A stretch of DNA of 64,000 nucleotides from JBEKHT01 sp049511715 (GTDB lineage Bacteria; Chloroflexota; Anaerolineae; Anaerolineales; RBG-16-64-43). Positions 35,750 to 44,013 of this stretch are shown one piece after another. Each line of letters opens with the position of its first letter. The stretch's first letter is position 1. The notes below the pieces were generated by a model, which saw nothing but the letters and a program-made list of their open reading frames with translations, was not told the origin of the DNA and made no database searches. The DNA lies in assembly GCA_049511715.1 (NCBI GenBank), contig JBEKXU010000009.1, positions 62,001-126,000 of the forward strand. The letters are read 5' to 3'. The translations under genes were made by a program, and so were the position numbers.

Positions 35750-36463
35750 ATGGCATCCCGCAGCGCTCTGGGCAACAGCGAAAGATTTCTGGCGTACATC
35801 CGTGAATGGCAGGCTGCCCTCCCGCCGCTCCCGATAGAAGAAGCGGTCCCGGATGCAGGCCGGGCCGCAATCTTCTCCGTGGATCTAGTCAGGGGGTTTT
35901 GCTACGAGGGACCCCTGGCCAGTCCCCGGGTGAAGGCCATCATCCCAGCGGTAACGGAGCTTTTTCGTTTGGCGTGGGGGCGGGGGGTCCGCAATTTCGT
36001 TCTTATCCAGGAAGGGCATGAGCCCGATGCGAGGGAGTTCGATCAGTACGGCCGTCACTGCGTGAGAGGGACCTTCGAAGCAGAGACTGTCCCGGAGATC
36101 CGCGCATTGCCATTTCACAATCAAATGCAGATCGTGCTGAAGAATTCCATAAGCAGTTTCTCCGGGACCTCACTTGGCTCATGGTTGGGAGACCACCCCG
36201 AGGTGGATACGTTGGTCGCCGTGGGCGATTGCACCGACCTGTGCACCTATCAGCTGGCCATGCACATGCAAGTTTACGCAAACGCCCATCAACGACGCCG
36301 CCGGGTGATCGTCCCATCGGACTGTGTTGACACCTATGATCTTCCCGTCGAGGCCGCCGCGAGCGCTGGGACTTTCCCGCATGACGGGGATCTCCTGAAC
36401 CTGGTGTTCCTTTACCACATGGCTTTGAACGGGATCGAGGTCGTGGGTCACATTGGCGCCTGA
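35750..36463 (+). CDS. pncA: Isochorismatase-fold hydrolase, probable nicotinamidase
   Basis: Cysteine hydrolase of 237 residues. Catalytic residues of the family are visible: Asp in FSVDLVRGF, Lys in VLKNSISSF, and Cys in VGDCTDLCTYQL. EGHEPDAREFDQYGRHCVRGT matches the nicotinamidase metal site (acidic-x-His ... His), with Glu where Asp is usual. The neighbour 62 bp downstream is a nicotinate phosphoribosyltransferase, so nicotinamide deamidation to nicotinate is the likely reaction. ATG with AAAGGAGG. Without the neighbour only isochorismatase-family hydrolase could be said. Confidence 0.82.
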   Translation: MASRSALGNSERFLAYIREWQAALPPLPIEEAVPDAGRAAIFSVDLVRGFCYEGPLASPRVKAIIPAVTELFRLAWGRGVRNFVLIQEGHEPDAREFDQYGRHCVRGTFEAETVPEIRALPFHNQMQIVLKNSISSFSGTSLGSWLGDHPEVDTLVAVGDCTDLCTYQLAMHMQVYANAHQRRRRVIVPSDCVDTYDLPVEAAASAGTFPHDGDLLNLVFLYHMALNGIEVVGHIGA

Positions 36464-36525
36464 GTCAAGAACCTTCGGAAAACCGGTCTGCCTTTGATCT
36501 CAGCGGGGCAATGAGGAGAGAAGCA

Positions 36526-37866
36526 ATGACCATTTTCGACCGCCGACGATTGACGGATGAGACCTTCCAGCTGGACACTGATCGCATGCGGCGAGGCTGG
36601 TACTCGGACAAGTACTTCGGGAACATCACCACGATGCTGACCCGGTTGGCGGAGAGGGGGTACAGATATCAGGGAGACCATCCCCGGATCAGTCTCGACC
36701 TGGCCAGAGAGGTCGAGGTCGGGGAAATGGAAGTGGAAATGCAGTGGTTCACTCGACGACCCGGGACGACGGTCGTGGCCGGAGTCGACAAGGCTCTGGC
36801 CATGTTGCGTCACGGCACGGGTTTCTGGCAGGGTCCCGAGTTCGTCGATACTTCGGATCGGCTTGAAGTATGGGCTGTGCATGATGGAGCCCTCATCCAC
36901 TACCAAGGGGATCCTCTGGCGGTCGAGCCAGTCCTGCGGGTGCGGGGCCGATACCGGGACTTCGCACTGCTTGAAACCCCCACCCTGGGGATCCTGACAA
37001 GAGGCAGCCGTGTGGCGACCAATGTGTACGAAACCTTGATTGCCGCCCGCGGAAAACCCGTGCTTTTCTTCCCCGCCCGGTTTGACCTTCATGAAGTCCA
37101 GGCGGCGGACGGATACGCCTACAACGTCGCGGTTCAGCGTTTCAATCTCGACTACGGAGGGGGGCTTGGCCCATTCATTTCCACCGACGCGCAAGGCGAC
37201 TGGTGGGGAGGGGCAGGCGGGGGGACGGTCGCCCACGCCGCGCTGGCCTGCTTTTTGGGAGATACCGCGGAGGCCATGCTTGCCTTTGCCGCCATCATTT
37301 CCCCCGAGATCCCACGCATCGCCCTGGTGGATTTCAACAATGACTCGGTCGACGACTCCCTGCGAACTCTCAAGCAAATGTTCAGAAAGTATCGCGAGCT
37401 CTCGGACGCGGGTCAGGCGGCGGAAGCCAAGCGTTATCTTCTCTATGGGGTGCGATTGGACACCTCGGGCAGCATCCGCGATGTGAGTGTTCCTGCGCTC
37501 GGCGACCCCAGCCTTGACTTCGGGGTTACGCCTCGGCTGGTCTTCGCCGTGCGCCAAGCCCTTGACACGGCCTGGGAACAGTGGGATTTGCCCTTGCGTT
37601 GGCGGGATAGGGCCCGGGAGTACTGCCGCACGGTCCGCATCGTGGTTTCCGGAGGCTTCAACCTGGAGAGGATTGCCAGGTTTGAACAATTCGGTGTGCC
37701 CGTTGATATTTACGGAGTGGGGTCCTCCCTTTTTGATAACCATGGCCGGACCGTCACGGATTTCACCGCCGATGTGGTTCGGGTTCGAGTTGGAAAGAAT
37801 TGGATTGACTTGGCCAAGGTGGGGAGAGGTCCCAATGAAAACCCGGATCTGGAGCGCGTATGGTAA
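36526..37866 (+). CDS. pncB: Nicotinate phosphoribosyltransferase
   Basis: Converts nicotinate and PRPP to nicotinate mononucleotide in NAD salvage; 446 residues. Opening segment LDTDRMRRGWYSDKYF, then LETPTLGILTRGSRVATN, the ARFDLHEVQAADGYAY stretch, and the phosphate-binding end IVVSGGFNLERIARFEQFGVPVDIYGVGSSLF are family features. ATG at 36526 has GAGGAGAG five bases upstream; another ATG at 36511 lies on the same SD. Operon with the nicotinamidase-like gene. Confidence 0.9.
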   Translation: MTIFDRRRLTDETFQLDTDRMRRGWYSDKYFGNITTMLTRLAERGYRYQGDHPRISLDLAREVEVGEMEVEMQWFTRRPGTTVVAGVDKALAMLRHGTGFWQGPEFVDTSDRLEVWAVHDGALIHYQGDPLAVEPVLRVRGRYRDFALLETPTLGILTRGSRVATNVYETLIAARGKPVLFFPARFDLHEVQAADGYAYNVAVQRFNLDYGGGLGPFISTDAQGDWWGGAGGGTVAHAALACFLGDTAEAMLAFAAIISPEIPRIALVDFNNDSVDDSLRTLKQMFRKYRELSDAGQAAEAKRYLLYGVRLDTSGSIRDVSVPALGDPSLDFGVTPRLVFAVRQALDTAWEQWDLPLRWRDRAREYCRTVRIVVSGGFNLERIARFEQFGVPVDIYGVGSSLFDNHGRTVTDFTADVVRVRVGKNWIDLAKVGRGPNENPDLERVW

Positions 37867-38377
37867 GTTCCCGCTCCGATCGTTGAGGCTCTTTCTTGCG
37901 GGCTTGCCACGGGTGGCGTCAGGCCGCCCTTGACAGCTTGAACCAAAGAAGAAGGAACCGCCTTCTGGTGATCCCTGCTCGAGCCGGCCTCTTCCCGCCG
38001 CGTGAAGGCAACCACCTGAAAGCCGCCGCATGCCGGGTCAGGGCGGATCATCGTCTGTACACCAGGGGGTGATTGCCTAGGAGGACAAGCTGCGCGTCGA
38101 TCTTGGACGCCGCCAGCAGATCGCTTGCAAATAGGCTAGTTTCCTAGGCCCCCGGGTGGAGGATGGGTTCCCTGCAGCACGAGGACGCGCAACCCTATCT
38201 TCGTCAAGTCTGGCGTAGCGGTTTAGGCCCTTGGCCAAGTCCTGCAGGGGTTACTAGATGGAGGGGTGTGGAGATTTGCTCAGGCGGCTATGGATGGAGG
38301 CGCAGGTCCCCCATTTTTTGCATTGTGTAGGCCCTTTGGGCAGGGTCGGCGGTTCTTCTCATTCGTCGCGTGCGATG
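37867..38377 (+). other. Gene-free interval at the left edge of the accessory region
   Basis: About 510 bp after pncB with no recognisable gene. Contains two CCTAGG-type sites (near 38078 and 38140) but no convincing attachment site. Confidence 0.35.
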
Positions 38378-38406
38378 TTGTGTATCGTGTGCTGCGGTCC
38401 CATAAT
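38378..38406 (+). promoter_or_regulatory. Predicted promoter of the Ymh-family gene
   Basis: TTGTGT at 38378-38383, 17-bp spacer, CATAAT at 38401-38406; 64 bp before the ATG at 38471. Confidence 0.5.
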
Positions 38407-38470
38407 AGATGCTCTCGCTGCCTACCACGCATGGTCGAGGTCGTCAGGCGTTATCCCAGAGGTTTGCCCT

Positions 38471-39191
38471 ATGTCCAGCACTCTCTCATCCAGAATACCA
38501 GACGCCGATGTGCTACTTGAACTTTCCCTCGAGGAACTTGGCGGGGAATGCCTCCGACTCCTCAACTCTTTGCCCCCCCGATGAAAGCAGGGCCCTCCTC
38601 AACCTCAACCCCTTCTGCAATCAGGCGCACACGGGTTATCCCGACAATGCGATTACCAACATAGAGAGGGCACTAATGGAGGCGTGGCAGTGGCTGAAAT
38701 CAGAAAACCTGATCGCCGATGTCCCGGGCTCACAAGGGGGATGCCACTTCATCTCAAGGCGCGGTCGGTCCCTAAAGACCAAAGATGATTTTAAAGCATT
38801 CACCAAGGCGAACCTCTTGCCAAGACGCTTCCTGCATCCGGAAATTGCGACAAAGGCAAGGGCTCCCTTCGTGCGAGGCGAATACGACACCGCAGTCTTT
38901 CTCGCATTCAAGGAGGTGGAAATGGCTGTGCGCAAGGCTGGCGATTTCCTCCAATCTGACGTCGGCGTCCCACTTATGCGACGAGCGTTTGACAAAGAAA
39001 ATGGCCCCCTCCGAGATACCTCCCTTCCCGAGCCCGAAAGAGAGGCTATGGCGCACCTATTCGCGGAGGCAATCGCCCTTTACAAGAATGCCCAGAGCCC
39101 TCGCAACGTGGATACCTACGATCCTTCGACCGCAGCATCTCTTGTGCTCGTGGCCAACCACCTTCTAACAATTGTGGCGCCACCAAATTGA
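38471..39191 (+). pseudogene. Ymh-family (TIGR02391) protein gene, frameshifted in a C7 run
   Basis: The first 37 codons (MSSTLSSRIPDADVLLELSLEELGGECLRLLNSLPPR) match the usual N-terminus of this family but end at TGA 38582. The rest of the family (GYPDNAITNIERALMEAWQWL...FVRGEYDTAVFLAFKEVEMAVRKAGDF...) continues in the next frame to 39191. Skipping one base in the C7 run at 38573-38579 joins them as LPPDESRALLN, restoring about 240 residues. The segment where relatives, as I recall them, have a NPxSHR motif reads KNAQSPRNV, so the family's histidines seem lost. Sequencing error in the homopolymer is the alternative to true decay. Family function unknown, probably HEPN-like. Confidence 0.75.
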
Positions 39192-39211
39192 CTCGCTACT
39201 CCGGGGGCCTC

Positions 39212-39290
39212 GGGGGAACTCGCACGCTGGAATTGCAAAGCACGTACACACCAAAGCACGATCTTGGGTCGCGAGGAGGGGACCATGAAG
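39212..39290 (+). repeat. Leader repeat, copy 1
   Basis: Runs from GGGGGAACTCGCACGC to the ribosome site and ATG of the coiled-coil gene. About three quarters of its positions match copy 2 at 40536-40613 with one gap, including TGCAA and GCGAGGAGG. Confidence 0.6.
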
Positions 39291-39895
39291 AACGCAATCC
39301 TGATCGTGGTCGTTATCGCGCTGTTGGCAAGCCTGGCAGTCAATGGTGGGCTGTACTTGAACAACGCCAGCCAAGGCAAGGAAATCCAGAGGTGGCAGGC
39401 GCAGAACAGGAGTCTGTCTTCCGGCGTGGCCACGGAGACTACTCAAGGGAACCAGGCCATTGCTTACGTAGCGGAAGACAATAACACGATATCTGCCCTG
39501 CAGGGGTCAGTAGGGCAGAAAGACGATTCAATCGCCTCGCTACAGTCCCAGCTCACTAACCTGCGAGCGACTGACGCGAATATGCTGTCTCAACTTAGCA
39601 ACGTCATGTGTTCGGCAACCATCCCGGCATCTGATGTGATCGGCCTCTCTACCAACCAAGCCCTAATCGAGCCAGTCACCAAGGCGCTTGAGCAGCAGAG
39701 CGGTCTTGAGTCCACGAGGACCGAGTTTGAGGTAGTCTGGAATTACAGCAAGACAGCGATCTTCACGGTTACTTTACACAGAACGGGGCGCAGGTCACCG
39801 GTAAGGTGGTTGTGGTTTGGAATGATTCCGCTGGCGTTGTGGACGCCAATTTCAACATGAGCGCTGGCTGTGAGTTCTACGTTCCGGGGACATGA
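39285..39895 (+). pseudogene. Membrane-anchored coiled-coil protein gene with frameshift near the end
   Basis: Starts at ATG with GAGGAGGGG upstream: a membrane segment (NAILIVVVIALLASLAVNG), then a coiled-coil rich in Gln/Ser/Leu (DNNTISALQGSVGQKDDSIASLQSQLTNL). In frame 1 it continues to TGA 39858-39860, but the last 30 codons look artificial (HRTGRRSPVRWLWFG). Re-reading one base at the TTT near 39773 gives FTQNGAQVTGKVVVVWNDSAG... ending GCEFYVPGT at TGA 39893-39895, ten bases before the next gene. So one T was probably lost from a T run. Function unknown; the C-terminal part looks like a small beta domain. Confidence 0.6.
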
Positions 39896-39904
39896 GGAGG
39901 AGCC

Positions 39905-40480
39905 ATGAGACGCTCAGTTCTCGGCATTACAAGTCTGCTCGTCGTGTTGGTCTTGGCAACGACGGCATGCTCGGGTATCACCGCACCCCGGCCCACCGGC
40001 ACGCCCGTACTGACGGCCAAGTTCGCGAGTGTAGAGGACACCGACACGCCCGCGCCTACGGCCACGTCCGCGAGTGTACTGGCAAACGAACCGCCCGCGT
40101 GGTCAGCCAGGTTCGCGAGGGTAGTGAACACGGTCACGTCCTTGGGATTCCACGAGGCATCTTGTGATCCTTCCATAACGCTCCCGTGCCGCAAATTCAC
40201 AAACCAGACCCTAGGCATGGGGTTTGAGCTATGGTCGGATGGCGACTTTGGAGTGAGGATGACTCTCAGCAATGGACAGATCACTGCTGCTCAGGCAAAC
40301 GCCTGTGTCCCTATTTTCCGGGCCATTGGACTAGGAGACACAGAGACAAATTGGATCAAAAGCCACATGCAAGCTGCCAATAGCTCGCCTCAAAGTCAGG
40401 ATTTTGATACCGTCTGGGTACAACTGAACGTGGACAGGAGTGGGCCACCCACTCTTGTGATAGAGACCGATCCCGAATGA
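39905..40480 (+). CDS. Small lipoprotein with degenerate internal repeats
   Basis: Unrecognised 191-residue lipoprotein: signal peptide with lipobox TTAC (Cys22), a Thr/Pro/Ala region built of about three imperfect 15-residue repeats (TAKFASVEDT, ATSASVLANE, SARFARVVNT), then a globular domain of about 110 residues with two cysteines (SCDPSITLPC) and LGMGFELWSDGDFGVRMTLSNGQ. ATG preceded by GAGGAGG. It directly follows the coiled-coil gene. The first 40 bases are repeated at 40608, where a second copy is truncated. Confidence 0.7.
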   Translation: MRRSVLGITSLLVVLVLATTACSGITAPRPTGTPVLTAKFASVEDTDTPAPTATSASVLANEPPAWSARFARVVNTVTSLGFHEASCDPSITLPCRKFTNQTLGMGFELWSDGDFGVRMTLSNGQITAAQANACVPIFRAIGLGDTETNWIKSHMQAANSSPQSQDFDTVWVQLNVDRSGPPTLVIETDPE

Positions 40481-40535
40481 GGTGGGTCGTCTCACTTCCT
40501 CGGTTGCCGCTTGAAGGTGAGGGTGGTGGGATAGG

Positions 40536-40613
40536 AGGGGAACGCGCACGCCGGAGCTGCAATGCGAGTAGACGTTACGTCACGGGCTTGTGTTGCGAGG
40601 AGGAACCATGAAA
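40536..40613 (+). repeat. Leader repeat, copy 2
   Basis: Homologous to 39212-39290; here it precedes a truncated copy of the lipoprotein gene head (ATG at 40608). Confidence 0.6.
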
Positions 40614-40640
40614 CGCTCAGTTCTCACTTTCGCAAGTTTG
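40608..40640 (+). pseudogene. Truncated copy of the lipoprotein gene 5' end
   Basis: ATGAAACGCTCAGTTCTC matches the head of the gene at 39905 (MKRSVL versus MRRSVL), then diverges after about 35 bp at the edge of the recombinase remnant. The frame soon stops. Indicates duplication followed by insertion or deletion. Confidence 0.55.
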
Positions 40641-41003
40641 GTCGTGGGCACCTTCTTCGGGCTCTTGCGGTTGGGTGCGGTCGCGCCTCGCATCGGCATG
40701 TTCGAGGCGTAGCCGCTGTTCACCATCCAGGTCGCGAAGATGATGATGTTGGTCCGATGGGGTGCGGACGCTCGCGTCGGTCAAGGGCCAGGGCGTCCCA
40801 TCGGAGTGCGTGCGCCCGTCCCCCTCGCTGTATTCGATCAGGTGATCGACGCACTGCTGGTGGCCGATTTCATCCGGCCTGTCGATCCCGCGCTTGTCGT
40901 ACAGCCAGAAAATCCACTTGAGGATGTGCATCCGGTAGCCTTTGAGGCTCGTCGGGGTGAGGTGATTCAGCTTGGCCGTCTCTCGATAGAACAGAGGGAA
41001 CAA
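40641..41003 (-). pseudogene. Remnant of a tyrosine recombinase/integrase
   Basis: Reads LFPLFYRETAKLNHLTPTSLKGYRMHILKWIFWLYDKRG in one frame, the kind of helical core-binding domain found in phage-type integrases. After TDASVRTP the coherent sequence moves to another frame (RTNIIIFATWMVNSGYASNMPMRG...KSPKKVPT), which matches the end of that domain. The catalytic domain with R...HxxR...Y is missing: homology stops at 40641, where the duplicated lipoprotein head begins. So it is both frameshifted and truncated and must be inactive. Confidence 0.65.
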
Positions 41004-41320
41004 CTCGGCCAGCGTCGAGGGCGGCTCCTAGATTTGGATCGCGGTTTCAACTCTCTTGGGCATTCTGCTCGTAGTGTACACGGTTACCCTCCTCGTGGGT
41101 CATAAACCGTGGGTGCCCCTTGGGTCTATCCGTGATACACTGCGCACCGCTTTCTGGAAAAAGGGATGAGATAGAACCGACGGTTTGGCATCGGCACTCG
41201 CAGCCAAAGTCCCTGTCGGAGTGACAGACTGCCCTTGCCGCCCGCTGTCGCCCTGCGACGGCCTTAGCTTCTCTTTTGGGGAGAAGCCTTTGTTTGGAGA
41301 GCGGGCTGGCAAGGAGGCCT
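41004..41320 (+). other. Gene-free interval
   Basis: About 315 bp. Contains AAGGAGG just before the next ATG. No recognised promoter; the segment likely ends the accessory region. Confidence 0.35.
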
Positions 41321-43789
41321 ATGGTGCATGCAAAGCAGCCGCACAGGACGCAGGCGAGGGCAACTATCGCGGCGTTCACGGCGGCGTGTCTGCTCCTTTC
41401 CTCTTGCGGCGGGGTGCCGGAGGGGATTCTTTCAAGCCCGGGACCCAGCCCTTATCCCTTCCCCACCAGCTCGCCTTCCCCCCGTTTCCCAGTCACCTTC
41501 CTGGTCCATGCTCCTGCCGGAACCTCTTCGGGGGCCCAGGTTGATCTCGATGTGCTGGATGAGGTGACGGGGCTTTCCCTCAACACCCAGGATTACCCGA
41601 TGAAGCCTCTCGGGAGCAGCATTTGGCAAGTGACGGTGGGGCTGCCTCGAGGTGACTTGCTGTTCTACCGCTACAGCCTGCGGACATCGTCCGAGGTCCC
41701 CGAGGCGCTCGCGACAGGGGCCCAGCTGGACTACCGTGTGTATTATGCCGGCGGTCCAGGGCAAGTGGAGGACCAGGTCTCTGCCTGGGTGGGTGGTCCG
41801 CTCCCAGGTACGAGCGGTGTGATCCGTGGTTTGGTCCGCGATGCCACGACCGGCTTGGCGGTCCCTGGAATCATCGTGACAGCGGCGGGCCTGCGAACCT
41901 TCACGGACGGTAGTGGCTCATACGCCTTGGACGGGGTTCCGGCGGGGAAGCACATGCTTGTGGCATTCGATCCGGACGGGGCTTACCGTCCTTACGAGCA
42001 GGAGGCAGTCGTCGCCAATGGGGAACCGACGCCGGCCCGCCTTGTTCTGGTCCCGCTTCCTCGGGTAAGTGTCACTTTCCACGTCTTCCTGCCGACGGGG
42101 ACTCCCAAGGGCGCCCCAGTCCGGCTGGTTGGGAATCTGCTGGCGCTTGGGAATACCTTCGAGCCAGGTCCGGCGGGTTTGATGATCGAGCCTGCTCGGG
42201 CGCCGGTGCTCACGGTCCTTCCGGATGGTTCCTGCGTAGGGGTTCTCTCCCTGCCGGTCGGCTTTCATTTGAGGTACAAGGTCACTTTGGGGGATGGGTT
42301 TTGGAACGCCGAACACAGCTCCAGTGGCCTGATGCTTGTGCGGGAATTGGATGTCCCGAGTAGCAACCTGCTGGTCAATGTCGGGGTGGCTTCATGGGGG
42401 TCCGATCCCCAGCAGGCCGTGACGTTTCATGTCAATGTGACCCCCGGGCTGCCTGCGACGGAATGGGTCGCCCTTCAATTGAGCCCCTTTCCCGGGGTCT
42501 GGATGACCCCGCTGCCCATGTGGCCGTCGGGCCCGCATCTCTGGACCTACGAGCTCATGAGCCCATTGGGATGGCCTGGAAACATTGCCTATCGTTACTG
42601 TCGGAATGGGGACTGCGGAGTCGCGGATGAAGCCGACGAGGCCGGAGTCAATCCGAAGGGTCGCCAGCTGGCCCCCGCACCCCTGCCGCAGACGCTGGAG
42701 GACACAATGTCCTCCTGGGTAGGTTGGAGCGGAGCAGCCGTTTCGCCGCTGGCCCCGCCACTGGTTTCCGCCCGCCCTGACTTCCGGACCGGTGTCATCT
42801 TCTCGCCCGGGAATTGGTCGCCTCCCTACGAACCGACACTCGAGGACCTGGCCCGCCTCCATCCGCAGTGGCTCCTGCTCAGCCCCACTTGGTTCCTGGG
42901 TTCCGCCAACCCGCTTCCGGAGATTGATTACCTCCCGCAGGACGGTTCTTCATTAAGGCAGGAGTTGCTCGACCAGATCGCAGCGGCCCGGGCGGCAGGA
43001 CTGCAAGTTGGCCTAGCCCCAGCGCTTCTGCCGATCTCCGGAACCTCAGCCGCTTGGTGGGCTTCGGGCGGCCGGGGGACAGACTGGTGGAACGCCTGGT
43101 TTTCTGCGTACGGCAACTTCCTGATCTTCAATGCTGACCTCGCGCAGGAGGCAGGAGTCCAAGAACTGGTTGTGGCCCCAGCCGATATGCTTCCCTCACA
43201 ACCGGGCACGGTCGGAGCACCGGCCGATGCCGACGCGCGCTGGCGAGCTCTCATTGGTGACGTTCGCGCTCATTTCTCAGGGCGGATCGGGGTTGAGCTG
43301 TTGCTGACCGACCATCTGCAAACGGTCCCGACGTTTCTGGGCGATGTGGACGACATCTACATCCAAGTGCGAGCTCCACTGGCTCCTGGGGATGATGCCA
43401 GCACGACGGAAATGACCAGCGCCGCCGGATCGGTCATTGACAACAACTTGTCCACGCTGCGGACCACGGGCAAACCCCTGTTGCTCGAGGCGGCGTTCGC
43501 CTCCGCCAACGGGGGCGCCTCGGGATGTCCCCGAGATCGTGGGGGCAATTGCCTTGCACTCGAGGCGCTCGTTCCTGGGTCGCCGCTTGCCCTGGCAACG
43601 CCTGTCAACCTTGATCTTCAGGCGCGTGCCGTGCAGGCCCTGCTGGTAGCGGCGGCCAGCCGCAGTTGGATTGGCGGCTTTCTGACCTGGGACTATTATC
43701 CTGCGGTGGGCTTGCAAGATGGATCTGCTTCGGTGCACGGCAAGCCGGCTGAGGCAGTTCTCAGCGCCGCCTTTCAGATGCTGAGGTGA
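41321..43789 (+). CDS. Large lipoprotein with beta-sandwich repeats and glycoside-hydrolase-like (GH113-like) domain
   Basis: Protein of 822 residues. Lipobox LLSSC (Cys29), Pro/Ser linker; a beta-sandwich module (VTFLVHAPAGTSSG...) ; a carboxypeptidase-regulatory-like domain (GVIRGLVRDATTGLAVPGIIVTAAGLRTFTDGSGSYALDGVP); two further CBM/E-set-like modules starting VTFHVFLPTGTPKG and VTFHVNVTPGLPATEW; and from about residue 480 a TIM-barrel domain resembling GH113 (WWNAWFSAYGNFLIFNADLAQEAGVQELVVAP ... ARWRALIGDVRAHFSG ... GKPLLLEAAFAS). The ELVVG-x-E acid/base position reads APADM, while a Glu is kept in LLLEAAF. ATG with AAGGAGG. Role: probably carbohydrate binding at the cell surface. Confidence 0.7.
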   Translation: MVHAKQPHRTQARATIAAFTAACLLLSSCGGVPEGILSSPGPSPYPFPTSSPSPRFPVTFLVHAPAGTSSGAQVDLDVLDEVTGLSLNTQDYPMKPLGSSIWQVTVGLPRGDLLFYRYSLRTSSEVPEALATGAQLDYRVYYAGGPGQVEDQVSAWVGGPLPGTSGVIRGLVRDATTGLAVPGIIVTAAGLRTFTDGSGSYALDGVPAGKHMLVAFDPDGAYRPYEQEAVVANGEPTPARLVLVPLPRVSVTFHVFLPTGTPKGAPVRLVGNLLALGNTFEPGPAGLMIEPARAPVLTVLPDGSCVGVLSLPVGFHLRYKVTLGDGFWNAEHSSSGLMLVRELDVPSSNLLVNVGVASWGSDPQQAVTFHVNVTPGLPATEWVALQLSPFPGVWMTPLPMWPSGPHLWTYELMSPLGWPGNIAYRYCRNGDCGVADEADEAGVNPKGRQLAPAPLPQTLEDTMSSWVGWSGAAVSPLAPPLVSARPDFRTGVIFSPGNWSPPYEPTLEDLARLHPQWLLLSPTWFLGSANPLPEIDYLPQDGSSLRQELLDQIAAARAAGLQVGLAPALLPISGTSAAWWASGGRGTDWWNAWFSAYGNFLIFNADLAQEAGVQELVVAPADMLPSQPGTVGAPADADARWRALIGDVRAHFSGRIGVELLLTDHLQTVPTFLGDVDDIYIQVRAPLAPGDDASTTEMTSAAGSVIDNNLSTLRTTGKPLLLEAAFASANGGASGCPRDRGGNCLALEALVPGSPLALATPVNLDLQARAVQALLVAAASRSWIGGFLTWDYYPAVGLQDGSASVHGKPAEAVLSAAFQMLR

Positions 43790-44013
43790 ACGGTTCGCCG
43801 GCTGTCTTGAGGCCATGTTCCGGAGCAATCGCGAGCCCCCCGTGCAGGCGGAAACACGGTCCGTCGCTGAGGGCCTGGCGGGGAGATAGATCCTGAATCT
43901 CCAGGCGGCGCTAGGGGGCACTTGTCTTGAGGAGAGGGTTCGACAGGAGTTGCTCCGTCGCTGTGGCAGGAGCCTGTCTTTCTTGAGGCACTACTTTGTC
44001 GGGAGAGACCGTC

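Noticed and set aside
36448..38031. 527-codon open frame on the minus strand opposite pncB
   Set aside because: It is the antisense shadow of pncB and the nicotinamidase gene end; no domain, no ribosome site, and the plus-strand protein is clearly real.
38441..41003. Integron-like gene cassettes
   Set aside because: Units and a recombinase remnant are present, but no attC-type inverted sites were found and the recombinase fragment is not distinctly IntI-like.
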